The notes under the pieces were generated by a model, which searched no databases, was not told the origin of the DNA, and saw only the letters and a program-made list of their open reading frames with translations. The translations under genes and the position numbers were made by a program. Shown here in pieces: positions 1-7,406 of a stretch of 38,131 bases of DNA. Origin of the DNA: an uncultured Alphaproteobacteria bacterium (GTDB lineage Bacteria > Pseudomonadota > Alphaproteobacteria > RF32 > CAG-239); contig CASDOS010000017.1 in assembly GCA_949282205.1 (NCBI GenBank), positions 1 through 38,131 of the forward strand, in the 5' to 3' direction. Position 1 is the stretch's first letter; every line of letters begins with the position of its first letter.

Positions 1-289
1 CCGGTGAGTGGGTTTATATGGCACTCTTTTACAAATGTCAATAACTTTTTTTAAAAATTTTCACTTTTTTTTAAAAAATTTTTTCCACCCCTCCTAAATA
101 CTTGTTTTTATTACTACCTTACCTTCCCTTTTCGTATAGCCCTAATATTTTTAATCTCTGTATCTTGCCCTATATATAATAAGTGTGTTTCTTATATAGT
201 ATCCGCGCATTTTCTTTTATGAATTATCTTCTCGTTTTCTTTTTGTTAACTTTATCTGTTTTATGCTGAAAGAAAGGAGATATAATAAA
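1..289 (+). other. Upstream non-coding stretch
   Basis: No convincing gene is visible in the first 289 bases, which are extremely T-rich. A TATAAT match at 175-180 inside an alternating TA run could be a -10 element for the lipoprotein gene, but no good -35 lies at the right distance. A clear Shine-Dalgarno (AAAGGAGA, 273-280) sits 9 bases before the ATG at 290 and decides that start over the in-frame ATG at 263. What lies upstream of the window is unknown. Confidence 0.4.
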
Positions 290-721
290 ATGAAAAGAAT
301 CTATCTATTGCTTGTTTTAGCTTTGTTATGTGGTTGCGCTAAAGATCCTACCCCAATGTTGGGGTCCGATGGACGTGAAATTCCAATGGTTTTTCAAAAC
401 TTTCCTGATATCCCTTTTCCCGATGATGCTTTTTTGGTTTTGGAAGACTCCAAAACAATGGGGAGCGGTGAAAATTGGATCGGGAGCATCTGCTTTACCG
501 TTAATTTTAATGCGGGACGTGTCTTTGACTTCTATGTTGCCGAAATGCCTAAAAAAGGATGGGTCGAAATTGCTGTCGTAAGAGCGGGAATTAGTCAGAT
601 GACTTATGTGAAAAATGGTCGTGCTGTTCAAATTCTTATTCAGATGGAAGGGGACGACTCCGCTTTTGTTACTGTAACGGCTATTCCGAATCAGGCCAGT
701 GTTAAAGCCTTAACTATATAG
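290..721 (+). CDS. Small lipoprotein of unknown function
   Basis: A 143-residue protein with a classic lipoprotein signal: basic start (MKR), hydrophobic core, and lipobox LCGC around residue 14, so the mature protein should be lipid-anchored in the periplasm or outer membrane. The mature part is small and contains an FY-x3-MP-x2-GW stretch (about residues 82-92) and a C-terminal beta-rich tail. I do not recognise a named family with certainty. The ATG at 290 is chosen because of the strong AAAGGAGA upstream; the ATG at 263 would add nine residues and weaken the signal peptide. The stop is 9 bases before the next gene, so the two are probably co-transcribed. Next to a type IV secretion-like cluster it could be a VirB7- or DotD-like accessory lipoprotein, but that is inference from position only. 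Confidence 0.75.
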   Translation: MKRIYLLLVLALLCGCAKDPTPMLGSDGREIPMVFQNFPDIPFPDDAFLVLEDSKTMGSGENWIGSICFTVNFNAGRVFDFYVAEMPKKGWVEIAVVRAGISQMTYVKNGRAVQILIQMEGDDSAFVTVTAIPNQASVKALTI

Positions 722-730
722 AGGTCACCG

Positions 731-1570
731 ATGGCTTTTAACTTCTTTACTTTTGGCGGCTCGCTTTTTTGGGAAGATGTCTTTTTTTATCAAAAATGGC
801 GAATCCAAAGACATTGCGGCACTAAACGATATAGACTACTGGACTCTTGGGATATACGCCGTGCCAGCGGCTCTTTTGAAGAATGCCAAAAGGCCTTTAT
901 CCGTTATATAGAAAGCTACGAAATTACAAAACAAAAAGGGAATCTTGTAGTTTTGTTGCACGGATATATGGATGGCAAAAATATTTTTAAACCTTTGTGG
1001 CGGAAATTGGTTCTTACCAACTCCACCGTGGCTGCTATTAATTACCCCTCCCTTTTTCGCAATTCATTGGCTTCTGCTTATCAGCTTTTGTTCTTCCTTA
1101 ATCATATGGAAGATATTACTGATGTTTCTTTTGTTACAAAAGGTGCTGGAAATCTGGTCTTGCAACAATTATTTAATCTTCCGCCGGAATTGCAAACTTT
1201 TCAATCCAAAATGAGAATCCGAAATGTTGTCGCGATTAATCCTGTTGTTTCCGGAAGTCTGTTATGCGACTTATTGGCTAAATTTCGCTTGTCCAGATTG
1301 TTGTGTGGTCCAATGATTGAAGATATGACTGAAAATAATATTAAGAATATTCCTGATTTGCCTAGTCAGTTTAATACTCTTAAAATATTTTCTAACTCTA
1401 AAACATATATGGCTATCCTTAGACTCTTAAAGTTAATCGGATTTCCCCTACCGGCGTTAAATTATAAGAAAAAAAATACTGTCATTGTTCATGGAGATAC
1501 TTTCAAAACACTTAATAATGAAAAAATTTTGAATTTTACCGTCAAATTTATTAATAACGGAAAAATTTAA
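731..1570 (+). CDS. Alpha/beta-hydrolase-fold protein, probably catalytically dead
   Basis: A 279-residue protein resembling small esterase/lipase-family proteins. The oxyanion-type HG motif is present (LLHGYMDG, about residues 75-82), the nucleophile-elbow strand follows (FVTKGAGNLV, about 135-144), then the family's GP turn (LLCGPM) and a C-terminal strand-helix ending FINNG. In active members the elbow reads roughly H-S-M-G-G; here it reads K-G-A-G-N, so the catalytic Ser is Gly. The usual C-terminal His position (DHTF in relatives) reads GDTF, so the His also appears lost. I infer a non-enzymatic role such as a binding or scaffold protein. No signal peptide is evident, so it is probably cytoplasmic. 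GAGGT at 721-725 precedes the ATG, and it follows the lipoprotein gene by 9 bases. Confidence 0.7.
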   Translation: MAFNFFTFGGSLFWEDVFFYQKWRIQRHCGTKRYRLLDSWDIRRASGSFEECQKAFIRYIESYEITKQKGNLVVLLHGYMDGKNIFKPLWRKLVLTNSTVAAINYPSLFRNSLASAYQLLFFLNHMEDITDVSFVTKGAGNLVLQQLFNLPPELQTFQSKMRIRNVVAINPVVSGSLLCDLLAKFRLSRLLCGPMIEDMTENNIKNIPDLPSQFNTLKIFSNSKTYMAILRLLKLIGFPLPALNYKKKNTVIVHGDTFKTLNNEKILNFTVKFINNGKI

Positions 1571-1601
1571 CGATATTGTAATATTTTTTTTGCTTTTTTT
1601 A

Positions 1602-1610
1602 TGATATAAT
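1602..1610 (+). promoter_or_regulatory. Extended -10 promoter for the VirB6-like operon
   Basis: TGATATAAT is a perfect extended -10 element (TGn-TATAAT). No consensus -35 is present 17 bases upstream, only T-rich sequence, which is typical of extended -10 promoters. It lies 33 bases before the ATG of the small membrane protein that opens the VirB6-like run. The preceding gene ends at 1570, so a new transcript beginning here is plausible. Confidence 0.55.
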
Positions 1611-1643
1611 AAATTTAGGTTAAGGGATTTTTCCGAGGTTCGC

Positions 1644-1871
1644 ATGAAATCGGTGTTTAGTACAATTGTGATATTTATTGGGTTGTATATCATTGTTTGC
1701 AGTGGTATTATGGATTTTCTTGCGCAAAATTATGTCTTTTATATTGCTCTCGGTAGTGTGATTATTGCTCTTTTGGCTGCCGTGGCGTTTATCGGGACTC
1801 CTTTTTCAAAACCTTTTATTAAAATTAAGAGACGAGGTGACGATCATGATCAAAATGCCGGCATCTCTTAG
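1644..1871 (+). CDS. Small two-helix membrane protein
   Basis: A 75-residue protein with two hydrophobic segments (about residues 5-22 and 30-51) and a basic, hydrophilic tail. A GAGG Shine-Dalgarno (1635-1638) lies 5 bases before the ATG. It overlaps the start of the first VirB6-like gene by 26 bases, which suggests translational coupling. Size and topology recall small T4SS membrane subunits such as VirB2 or VirB3, but no diagnostic sequence supports either, so its function is unknown. It may be a minor subunit or a leader whose translation tunes the downstream genes. Confidence 0.55.
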   Translation: MKSVFSTIVIFIGLYIIVCSGIMDFLAQNYVFYIALGSVIIALLAAVAFIGTPFSKPFIKIKRRGDDHDQNAGIS

Positions 1872-3150
1872 ACTTTTCTTTGCAACACTCTTTTTTTACT
1901 TGCTTTCCTTCTCTTATGGATTTGCAAAAAGTAAACGTATGTGTCCAACCCTTAATGATTATATTAAAGAGGGAACCAGTAATGGTGCTACGGGGGCGGA
2001 CGATCATTGCCTTTTATGCGGTATATATAAAATTATTACTGACGCTTGCGCCGATATAGCAAACTTTTCTTGGAATACTTTTGCTGTTCCTCTACAAGGT
2101 GTTGTTGCTGTGGCTGCTTCTATTTATATTGCTGTTTATACTCTTAAAAATATTGGTAACTTCTCTCAACAAGACCCTACTGCTTATCTCTCTAATGATA
2201 AAACAGGTATTATTCCTTTGTGTGTTAAAGTTGCTGCCGTAATCTGGTTGCTCGGTAATCAGAGTTTTGTTTATAGTAATATTATATGTCCGGTTATTGC
2301 AACAGGTATGGCTATCGGACGAGAAATTACCGGTGGCACCTTGAGCGGCTTTGGCGGTGCCAGTGATGTATCGGCTTTGTTCGATATGGTTATTAATAAC
2401 GTCAGAGAATTTAATGATAGTCTTTATGAAATTGTTGCTTTTGGACGATTACTTTTATGTGTTGCTTTTCTGCCGGACGGAATTCTTGATTGGCATTTTC
2501 ATCTTATTCCTTTTGGTGCTGTTTTATATGTTTTTGGGTGGTTCCTTTTAATCGGTTCAGGATTTTATTTGTTAGATGTTATCTTCAGATTGGCTGTCGG
2601 TTGTATGCTCTTGCCAATGGCTATCGCTTGCGGTGTTTCTAAATTGACGTCAACTTATACCAGAAAAACTTGGAACCTCTTTGTTAATGTCTTCTTTAAT
2701 TTTGTTATGCTCGGTATGATTCTTGAGTTTATTAAAGATATGATTCTGGAAGCTATGAGCGGTAGCGGTGATTTAAGAGCTTTGCTTTCTAAACCTACCC
2801 CGATTACCGACTCTGATGCCAAAGATATTGCCGAAAAAATAGAAATCAGTTCTTTTCTCCTGACAACTATTTGTTGCATGGTTGCTTTTAAACTATTTAT
2901 GGAAATCGAAAGTATTACGGATACGGTTTCTTCTTCATCCTCCGTTGGTAAACTTGGACAGAAGGCTGGTGCTATTACAGCGCAAGTCGTTAAATGGCCG
3001 GCAAGTAAAGTTACTAAAGGGGCTCTTGGCTTTGCTAATACCGCTCGACTCGAAACGGGAAGAAGAATTTCAGAAGGGAAACCCGCTACATGGTTGCGTA
3101 CAAAGGGACGGAATATTAAATCACGCGTCAAAAGATGGGTGGGATTATAG
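1846..3150 (+). CDS. VirB6/TrbL-like polytopic protein 1 of the array
   Basis: A 434-residue polytopic membrane protein. A signal-peptide-like N-terminus ends near FAKS. It is followed by a periplasmic segment with a CLLC motif, then hydrophobic helices at VVAVAASIYIAVYTL and the following region, a loop, and a block of helices (FGAVLYVFGWFLLIG, then RLAVGCMLLPMAIACG) ending near the TCC-containing helix. The last 60 or so residues are basic and probably cytoplasmic. This is the layout of VirB6, the inner-membrane channel component of type IV secretion systems. The ATG at 1846 is chosen because GAGGTGA (1834-1840) precedes it and because it begins the signal peptide; an upstream in-frame ATG at 1765 lies inside the preceding gene. 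First of five tandem relatives. Confidence 0.85.
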   Translation: MIKMPASLRLFFATLFFYLLSFSYGFAKSKRMCPTLNDYIKEGTSNGATGADDHCLLCGIYKIITDACADIANFSWNTFAVPLQGVVAVAASIYIAVYTLKNIGNFSQQDPTAYLSNDKTGIIPLCVKVAAVIWLLGNQSFVYSNIICPVIATGMAIGREITGGTLSGFGGASDVSALFDMVINNVREFNDSLYEIVAFGRLLLCVAFLPDGILDWHFHLIPFGAVLYVFGWFLLIGSGFYLLDVIFRLAVGCMLLPMAIACGVSKLTSTYTRKTWNLFVNVFFNFVMLGMILEFIKDMILEAMSGSGDLRALLSKPTPITDSDAKDIAEKIEISSFLLTTICCMVAFKLFMEIESITDTVSSSSSVGKLGQKAGAITAQVVKWPASKVTKGALGFANTARLETGRRISEGKPATWLRTKGRNIKSRVKRWVGL

Positions 3151-3164
3151 TGAGGGCTTGAACT

Positions 3165-4586
3165 ATGAGTATATTTAATAGACATAATCTTCTAGGACAG
3201 CTCTTAAAAGGACTTAGATATATTACTCCTTTAGCCTTAGTATTGTTTCTTACCGGATGTAATGACGAGGATGTTTGCCCTACTGTTCAAGATTATTTAA
3301 ATGAAGGAAAAAGTGATGGTGCAGGAGGAGATGGTAATTGTTTACTTTGCCGAATGTTTTCTGTTATTACTGAGGCTTCTGCGAAAGCGGCTAATAAATC
3401 TTGGGACTTATTTGCTGCCGATTTAATTCCTGTTGTGGTTCTTGCGGCGGCTATATATATTGCTATTTATGTTCTTAAAAATGTTGGCTCTTTCACTAAA
3501 CAAAATGCTGCTGATTTCTTAACCGGTGATAAACGCGGCGTCCTTTTGCTTATGTTTAAAACGGCGGTTATAACTCTCCTTTTAACAGATAAATGGTTTG
3601 TCAATAGCATTATTTCTCCTCTTTTGCAAGCCGGACTTAATATCGGTTCTAAATTGTCAGTTACTGACGCTACTATGGCTACTGCTTCCGGTACCGGATA
3701 TGATGCTTTATTTGAAATGATCAATATCTCCGTTCGACAATTTAACGATGAAGTTTATAAAACCGTTGCCATTGGCGAAGCAATGATTTGCAACGCCACT
3801 CTTCCTGATAATATTTTTAAATGGGAATGGCTAATGCTGTTTTATGGTTTTCTCCTATTCGTATTCGGATGGATTCTGGTTGTCGGTATTTCTTTTTATA
3901 TTGTCGATATCCTTATTCGTTTAGCTTTTGGCGCAGTTCTCTTACCTTTTGGTGTTGCTGCAGCTATTTCAGCAATCACGTCGCCTTATACTAAAAAGAT
4001 TTGGGAAATATTCTTAAATGCTTTCTTTAGTTTTGTTATGCTCGGAATTATGTTGGGACTGACTATTCAATTAGTTAACTTAGGTATTGGTGTTGAAGGA
4101 AGTAGTGAACAAGCGGCAATGGAAGGCGGCGGCGGGGCTCTTAGTGCTTTTATGACTGACTTGAATATGCGTATGGATGAAAATCAAATTAAAGAAATGG
4201 CTGAAGATTTATGGAATCATGGTGATTTGTTGCTTACAATTGTTTGCTTTTGTGTTATTGTTCAAATGGCTTCACAAATCAATAACTTGGTACAGAAAAT
4301 ATCCGGTACCGATAATTTAACAAGCGTTGGAAGTCAAGTCGGTGCTGCTGTTTCGCAACCGCTTGTTAAAGGGGCTAAAAAAGCTGGAAAAGCCGTTGGA
4401 GGTTGGACCGGTGCCGGTGTTAAATATGCCGGTCATGTCGGGGCTAGAGTTTCAAGACTCGATAAACTTTATAAATGGTCCGGAAATAAAGCTCAAATTG
4501 CACGCGGCATCTTAACTGGTAGCGGCAGAGAAGGGTATCGTGCTTTTTGGCATAAGAGATTTTGGAGAGATAAACTTTGGCGTTAG
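3165..4586 (+). CDS. VirB6/TrbL-like polytopic lipoprotein 2 of the array
   Basis: A 473-residue paralogue of the preceding gene. It shares the same signature near the N-terminus (CPT-x2-DY, then G-x-CLLC), the IAIYVLKNVG helix, and the YKTVAIGEAM...LPD stretch before the main helix block. The N-terminus is a lipoprotein signal with lipobox LTGC (Cys about residue 32), so the mature chain may be lipidated as well as polytopic, which is unusual for VirB6. The basic, Gly/Ala/Lys-rich tail after the last helix is probably cytoplasmic. It starts 14 bases after the previous stop, with GAGGG upstream, and belongs to the same operon. Function by family: inner-membrane channel or platform of a type IV secretion-like machine. 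Confidence 0.85.
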   Translation: MSIFNRHNLLGQLLKGLRYITPLALVLFLTGCNDEDVCPTVQDYLNEGKSDGAGGDGNCLLCRMFSVITEASAKAANKSWDLFAADLIPVVVLAAAIYIAIYVLKNVGSFTKQNAADFLTGDKRGVLLLMFKTAVITLLLTDKWFVNSIISPLLQAGLNIGSKLSVTDATMATASGTGYDALFEMINISVRQFNDEVYKTVAIGEAMICNATLPDNIFKWEWLMLFYGFLLFVFGWILVVGISFYIVDILIRLAFGAVLLPFGVAAAISAITSPYTKKIWEIFLNAFFSFVMLGIMLGLTIQLVNLGIGVEGSSEQAAMEGGGGALSAFMTDLNMRMDENQIKEMAEDLWNHGDLLLTIVCFCVIVQMASQINNLVQKISGTDNLTSVGSQVGAAVSQPLVKGAKKAGKAVGGWTGAGVKYAGHVGARVSRLDKLYKWSGNKAQIARGILTGSGREGYRAFWHKRFWRDKLWR

Positions 4587-4587
4587 G

Positions 4588-5907
4588 ATGAAAGTGATGA
4601 TGCAAAACTGGATATATAAATGTTTTACCTCTAGGGCATTTCGCTTGCTGTTTGGCTTTATGCTCCCGCTTCTCTTATGCGCTTGTGACGAAAGTCAAGA
4701 TAAAGCATCTGGTATGGAGGGGAATTATACAGGACAGGCTGAATGTTGGCAAACTAAAATTATTGAAATCGTACTTACTCCGGTAAACGATATGTTTACA
4801 GAGGCTGCTCAAAAAGTTGCTGTTGACGGTTGGGTTGTCGTTATGCTCGGTTTCGCAATCTGGATGGCTTTCAGATTGCTCAAAATTCTACCTTCTTTTA
4901 AAGAGGAAAATTTAGGCGAAATTTGGACCGAAATTATTCAAAAATTATTTATCTGCGCTTTTTGCGGTTGGGCCGCTTCAAGTGTCGATTTAATTACTTG
5001 GACGCTGAGTACTTTTGTTGTCCCGCTTTATAATACTATTATAGAGTTAGGCGCTAATGTATTGGGACAGATTAATCCTAGTACTTCTATTGATTTGGGT
5101 AGCGAAATGGGAACGATTGTTTTCTCAGGTAATTATAATCATTGTACTACCTCTGATCTTGCGGCAACAGACCTTAGTAATTCTATTAAACCCATGACCT
5201 ATTGTATGACTTGTATGATTAGCGATAGATTAAACGGCGGTATTAGAGTTGGGGTTGTTCTTGTTTCTTCTTTAGACTTGGGGGCCATATTTGTCGGACT
5301 TTCTATGATGGTTCTTTATACTTTTGCAAAATTCGCTTTTGTCTTTTTCCTTGTTGATTCTTTATTCAGACTCAATTTTGCAGCTTTTCTCTTCCCTCTG
5401 CTTATTTTAGGTGTGCCTTTTAATTACACGCGTAAATGGAGTAAGTATGGATTTGAAATGTTCCTGAATTCTTCCGGAATTATGCTCTTCTTGGGAATTT
5501 TAATTTCTATATCCGTTACTTCTTTGGAATATATCTTAAAAACTTTTGCTACTAAAGAATTCTTTACCGAAACTAGTTTAGCCGGTCAGGGACCTATATT
5601 GCTTTCTCTATGGTTAATCGCGGTTCTTATTATTAATATCCCTGGTTTGGCTTGCACTATGGCTGATAAATTTATTGGCGGCGGACGTGGTTTGGAGTTT
5701 CAAAAACAAGTTTCTCAATTTGCTATTAATACGGCAAAACGTGCCGGCGCTGCAGCTTTGGGCGCTGTTACTGCAGGTGCAACAAAAGCTATTACGACTA
5801 CTATGGAAAAATATCAGGGTTCCAGAGAACTGTTAGATAGTATTAGAACGGTTAGAAACAAAATTAATTCTAAAATTGATTCAATGGCGGGGTATAACGA
5901 TGATTAA
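4588..5907 (+). CDS. VirB6/TrbL-like polytopic lipoprotein 3 of the array
   Basis: A 439-residue VirB6-like protein and the most diverged of the five. It has a lipoprotein signal (LLCAC, Cys about residue 33) followed by Asp, the residue that in E. coli marks lipoproteins for inner-membrane retention. The CxxC of its relatives is reduced to ECWQT, so the second Cys is missing. The helix block GLSMMVLYTFAKFAFVFFLVDSLFRLNF and following matches the VirB6 core, and a basic C-terminal tail follows. The start at 4588 is one base after the previous stop. In-frame ATGs at 4597 and 4600 are alternatives better spaced from AGGA (4586-4589). Confidence 0.8.
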   Translation: MKVMMQNWIYKCFTSRAFRLLFGFMLPLLLCACDESQDKASGMEGNYTGQAECWQTKIIEIVLTPVNDMFTEAAQKVAVDGWVVVMLGFAIWMAFRLLKILPSFKEENLGEIWTEIIQKLFICAFCGWAASSVDLITWTLSTFVVPLYNTIIELGANVLGQINPSTSIDLGSEMGTIVFSGNYNHCTTSDLAATDLSNSIKPMTYCMTCMISDRLNGGIRVGVVLVSSLDLGAIFVGLSMMVLYTFAKFAFVFFLVDSLFRLNFAAFLFPLLILGVPFNYTRKWSKYGFEMFLNSSGIMLFLGILISISVTSLEYILKTFATKEFFTETSLAGQGPILLSLWLIAVLIINIPGLACTMADKFIGGGRGLEFQKQVSQFAINTAKRAGAAALGAVTAGATKAITTTMEKYQGSRELLDSIRTVRNKINSKIDSMAGYNDD

Positions 5908-6442
5908 CTTGATTAATAAATTTATTTGTTTTGTGCAACGCCATAAATTACTCGTTATGACGACTTGTTGTCTTGCTGTTTTGTTATATGCTGATTTTGC
6001 TTTTTCGGAAACAGAAGATTGTAGTAAAAAATCAGATTCCGAAAAATATCTTTGCTACTGCAAATCTTCCGTCATTGATAAAAAATATACCGAGGCCGGT
6101 TGTTGGTCTTGCGATGTTGTTTTTACGCTAATGATGTCTATGTCTGATGTCGCAGGTACTCTTTTTGATGCAACTTTTTCTCTTTCGAAAATAATCTTGG
6201 GCGGCGGGGCTTGTATATGGATTGCTGTTTATTTCTTAAAAACACTCGGATCTTTTACAACGCAAGATCCTGCTAAAGTTATTGACGGACTACTTCTGTT
6301 TTGTTTCAAAGTGGCCTTGATGTATGCCTTAATTAATTCGGGAATCGATGCTATTGTTCATTATATTGTTAACCCTCTTTTGGGGATTGGTTTTGATATC
6401 GGCGGCGCTTTTGCTAATGCGACAGGATTGGGAGGGTGGTAA
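5900..6442 (+). CDS. N-terminal half of a split VirB6-like protein (array member 4, part a)
   Basis: A 180-residue protein corresponding only to the first half of its neighbours: cleavable-looking signal peptide ending FAFS, a Cys-rich periplasmic stretch with CWSC, helix one (GACIWIAVYFLKTLGSF), the TTQDP motif shared with array member 1 (QQDP), and helix two (LLFCFKVALMYALI). It stops in what is the periplasmic loop of the full-length relatives. The ATG at 5900 overlaps the preceding stop by 8 bases and is preceded by GGCGGGG (5886-5892). The missing half is encoded by the next gene in another frame, so together they rebuild one VirB6-like unit. Confidence 0.8.
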   Translation: MINLINKFICFVQRHKLLVMTTCCLAVLLYADFAFSETEDCSKKSDSEKYLCYCKSSVIDKKYTEAGCWSCDVVFTLMMSMSDVAGTLFDATFSLSKIILGGGACIWIAVYFLKTLGSFTTQDPAKVIDGLLLFCFKVALMYALINSGIDAIVHYIVNPLLGIGFDIGGAFANATGLGGW

Positions 6443-6443
6443 T

Positions 6444-7394
6444 ATGTTTAGACTTTTTCTTCACCTGATTCTTGCTTTATTTCTCCTTTGTACCGGTGTT
6501 TCTGACGCTTCTGCTCAGCTCGGTAATATGGGACCGCCGGATTTGTCTTTGGATGGTCAAAATATTACGGCCATGGAAAAAATGGTTGATGGTGTCACGA
6601 ATATGACCAAAATAATTAATAACGCTTCTAAAGAAATGATGAAAATCGGTAATTTACTCATCTGCAATTCTATACATGGTGAAGCAGCTACCGTTAAAAT
6701 CGGCGTAGAAGGTTTTAATTATTCTTTTCAGTTTGTTGCTTTGGATATTTTTATCAGCGGATGTATCTTGTATGTCTTAGGTTTCTTTATTTCTATTATC
6801 GCATCTTTCTATATGTTTGATGTGGCTTTTAATCTTTCTTTTGCTATTGTACTTTTGCCGCTTGTCTTGGCTTTGTGGCCTTTTGCTTGGACTAAAGGTA
6901 AATTAAAAATCGTTGTGGAAAATATTACTTATTATACAGGTTTATTTATCTTTTTGCCTTTGGGAATTTTAATCGGAACGGAAATTGTCGTTACTATTAT
7001 TGAAAATGCTTTTGGTGAGGCGGGGACAATCCAACAGGTTTTTGATGAGGATAAATCAGATATTATTCGTGATAATTTGGGGGTATTCACATTAACTTTC
7101 CTTAAAGTTCTGGTTTCGTATCTTGTGGCTATGCATATTATTCCGCTTATGGCTAAAGAATTTTGTAATCACTTTTTTGACGGGGCCTTGCTCGGAAGCC
7201 CTATGGATGCGAAATTAACACAGGTTATTGCTCTGGTTAATCAGAAAACTCTCGGTAAAGCTGCGAAATTCGGAAAAGATGTTGCTAAACATCAAATTGG
7301 CAAAAAAATGAAACGAATGGGAGAGCGAAAAGGTGGTTTTTGGGGCGATGTTATGGCTCGTTATGGGAAACAAGTTGCCAAAACAAGAAAATAA
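6444..7394 (+). CDS. C-terminal half of a split VirB6-like protein (array member 4, part b)
   Basis: A 316-residue protein starting one base after the preceding stop, with GGAGGG (6431-6436) as Shine-Dalgarno. It begins with a good signal peptide (MFRLFLHLILALFLL, cleavage near ASAQ), a periplasmic stretch, then the VirB6 helix block (LDIFISGCILYVLGFFISI, LSFAIVLLPLVLALWPFAW and further helices) and a basic C-terminal tail. It covers what the first half lacks and little more, and the added signal peptide would place its N-terminus in the periplasm, exactly where the loop of an unsplit VirB6 lies. Its reading frame differs from the first half. I regard the split as real rather than a sequencing frameshift because of the signal peptide and ribosome binding site. 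Confidence 0.8.
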   Translation: MFRLFLHLILALFLLCTGVSDASAQLGNMGPPDLSLDGQNITAMEKMVDGVTNMTKIINNASKEMMKIGNLLICNSIHGEAATVKIGVEGFNYSFQFVALDIFISGCILYVLGFFISIIASFYMFDVAFNLSFAIVLLPLVLALWPFAWTKGKLKIVVENITYYTGLFIFLPLGILIGTEIVVTIIENAFGEAGTIQQVFDEDKSDIIRDNLGVFTLTFLKVLVSYLVAMHIIPLMAKEFCNHFFDGALLGSPMDAKLTQVIALVNQKTLGKAAKFGKDVAKHQIGKKMKRMGERKGGFWGDVMARYGKQVAKTRK

Positions 7395-7406
7395 GGAGTG
7401 GTTGTG

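Noticed and set aside
2655..3185. 176-codon open frame on the minus strand over the first VirB6-like gene
   Set aside because: The plus-strand gene is clearly coding and has paralogues; the opposite frame shows no motif or ribosome binding site.
5900..7394. A sequencing frameshift as explanation of the two VirB6 halves
   Set aside because: The second half begins with a complete signal peptide and a good Shine-Dalgarno; a simple frameshift would not create these. It remains the main alternative to check.
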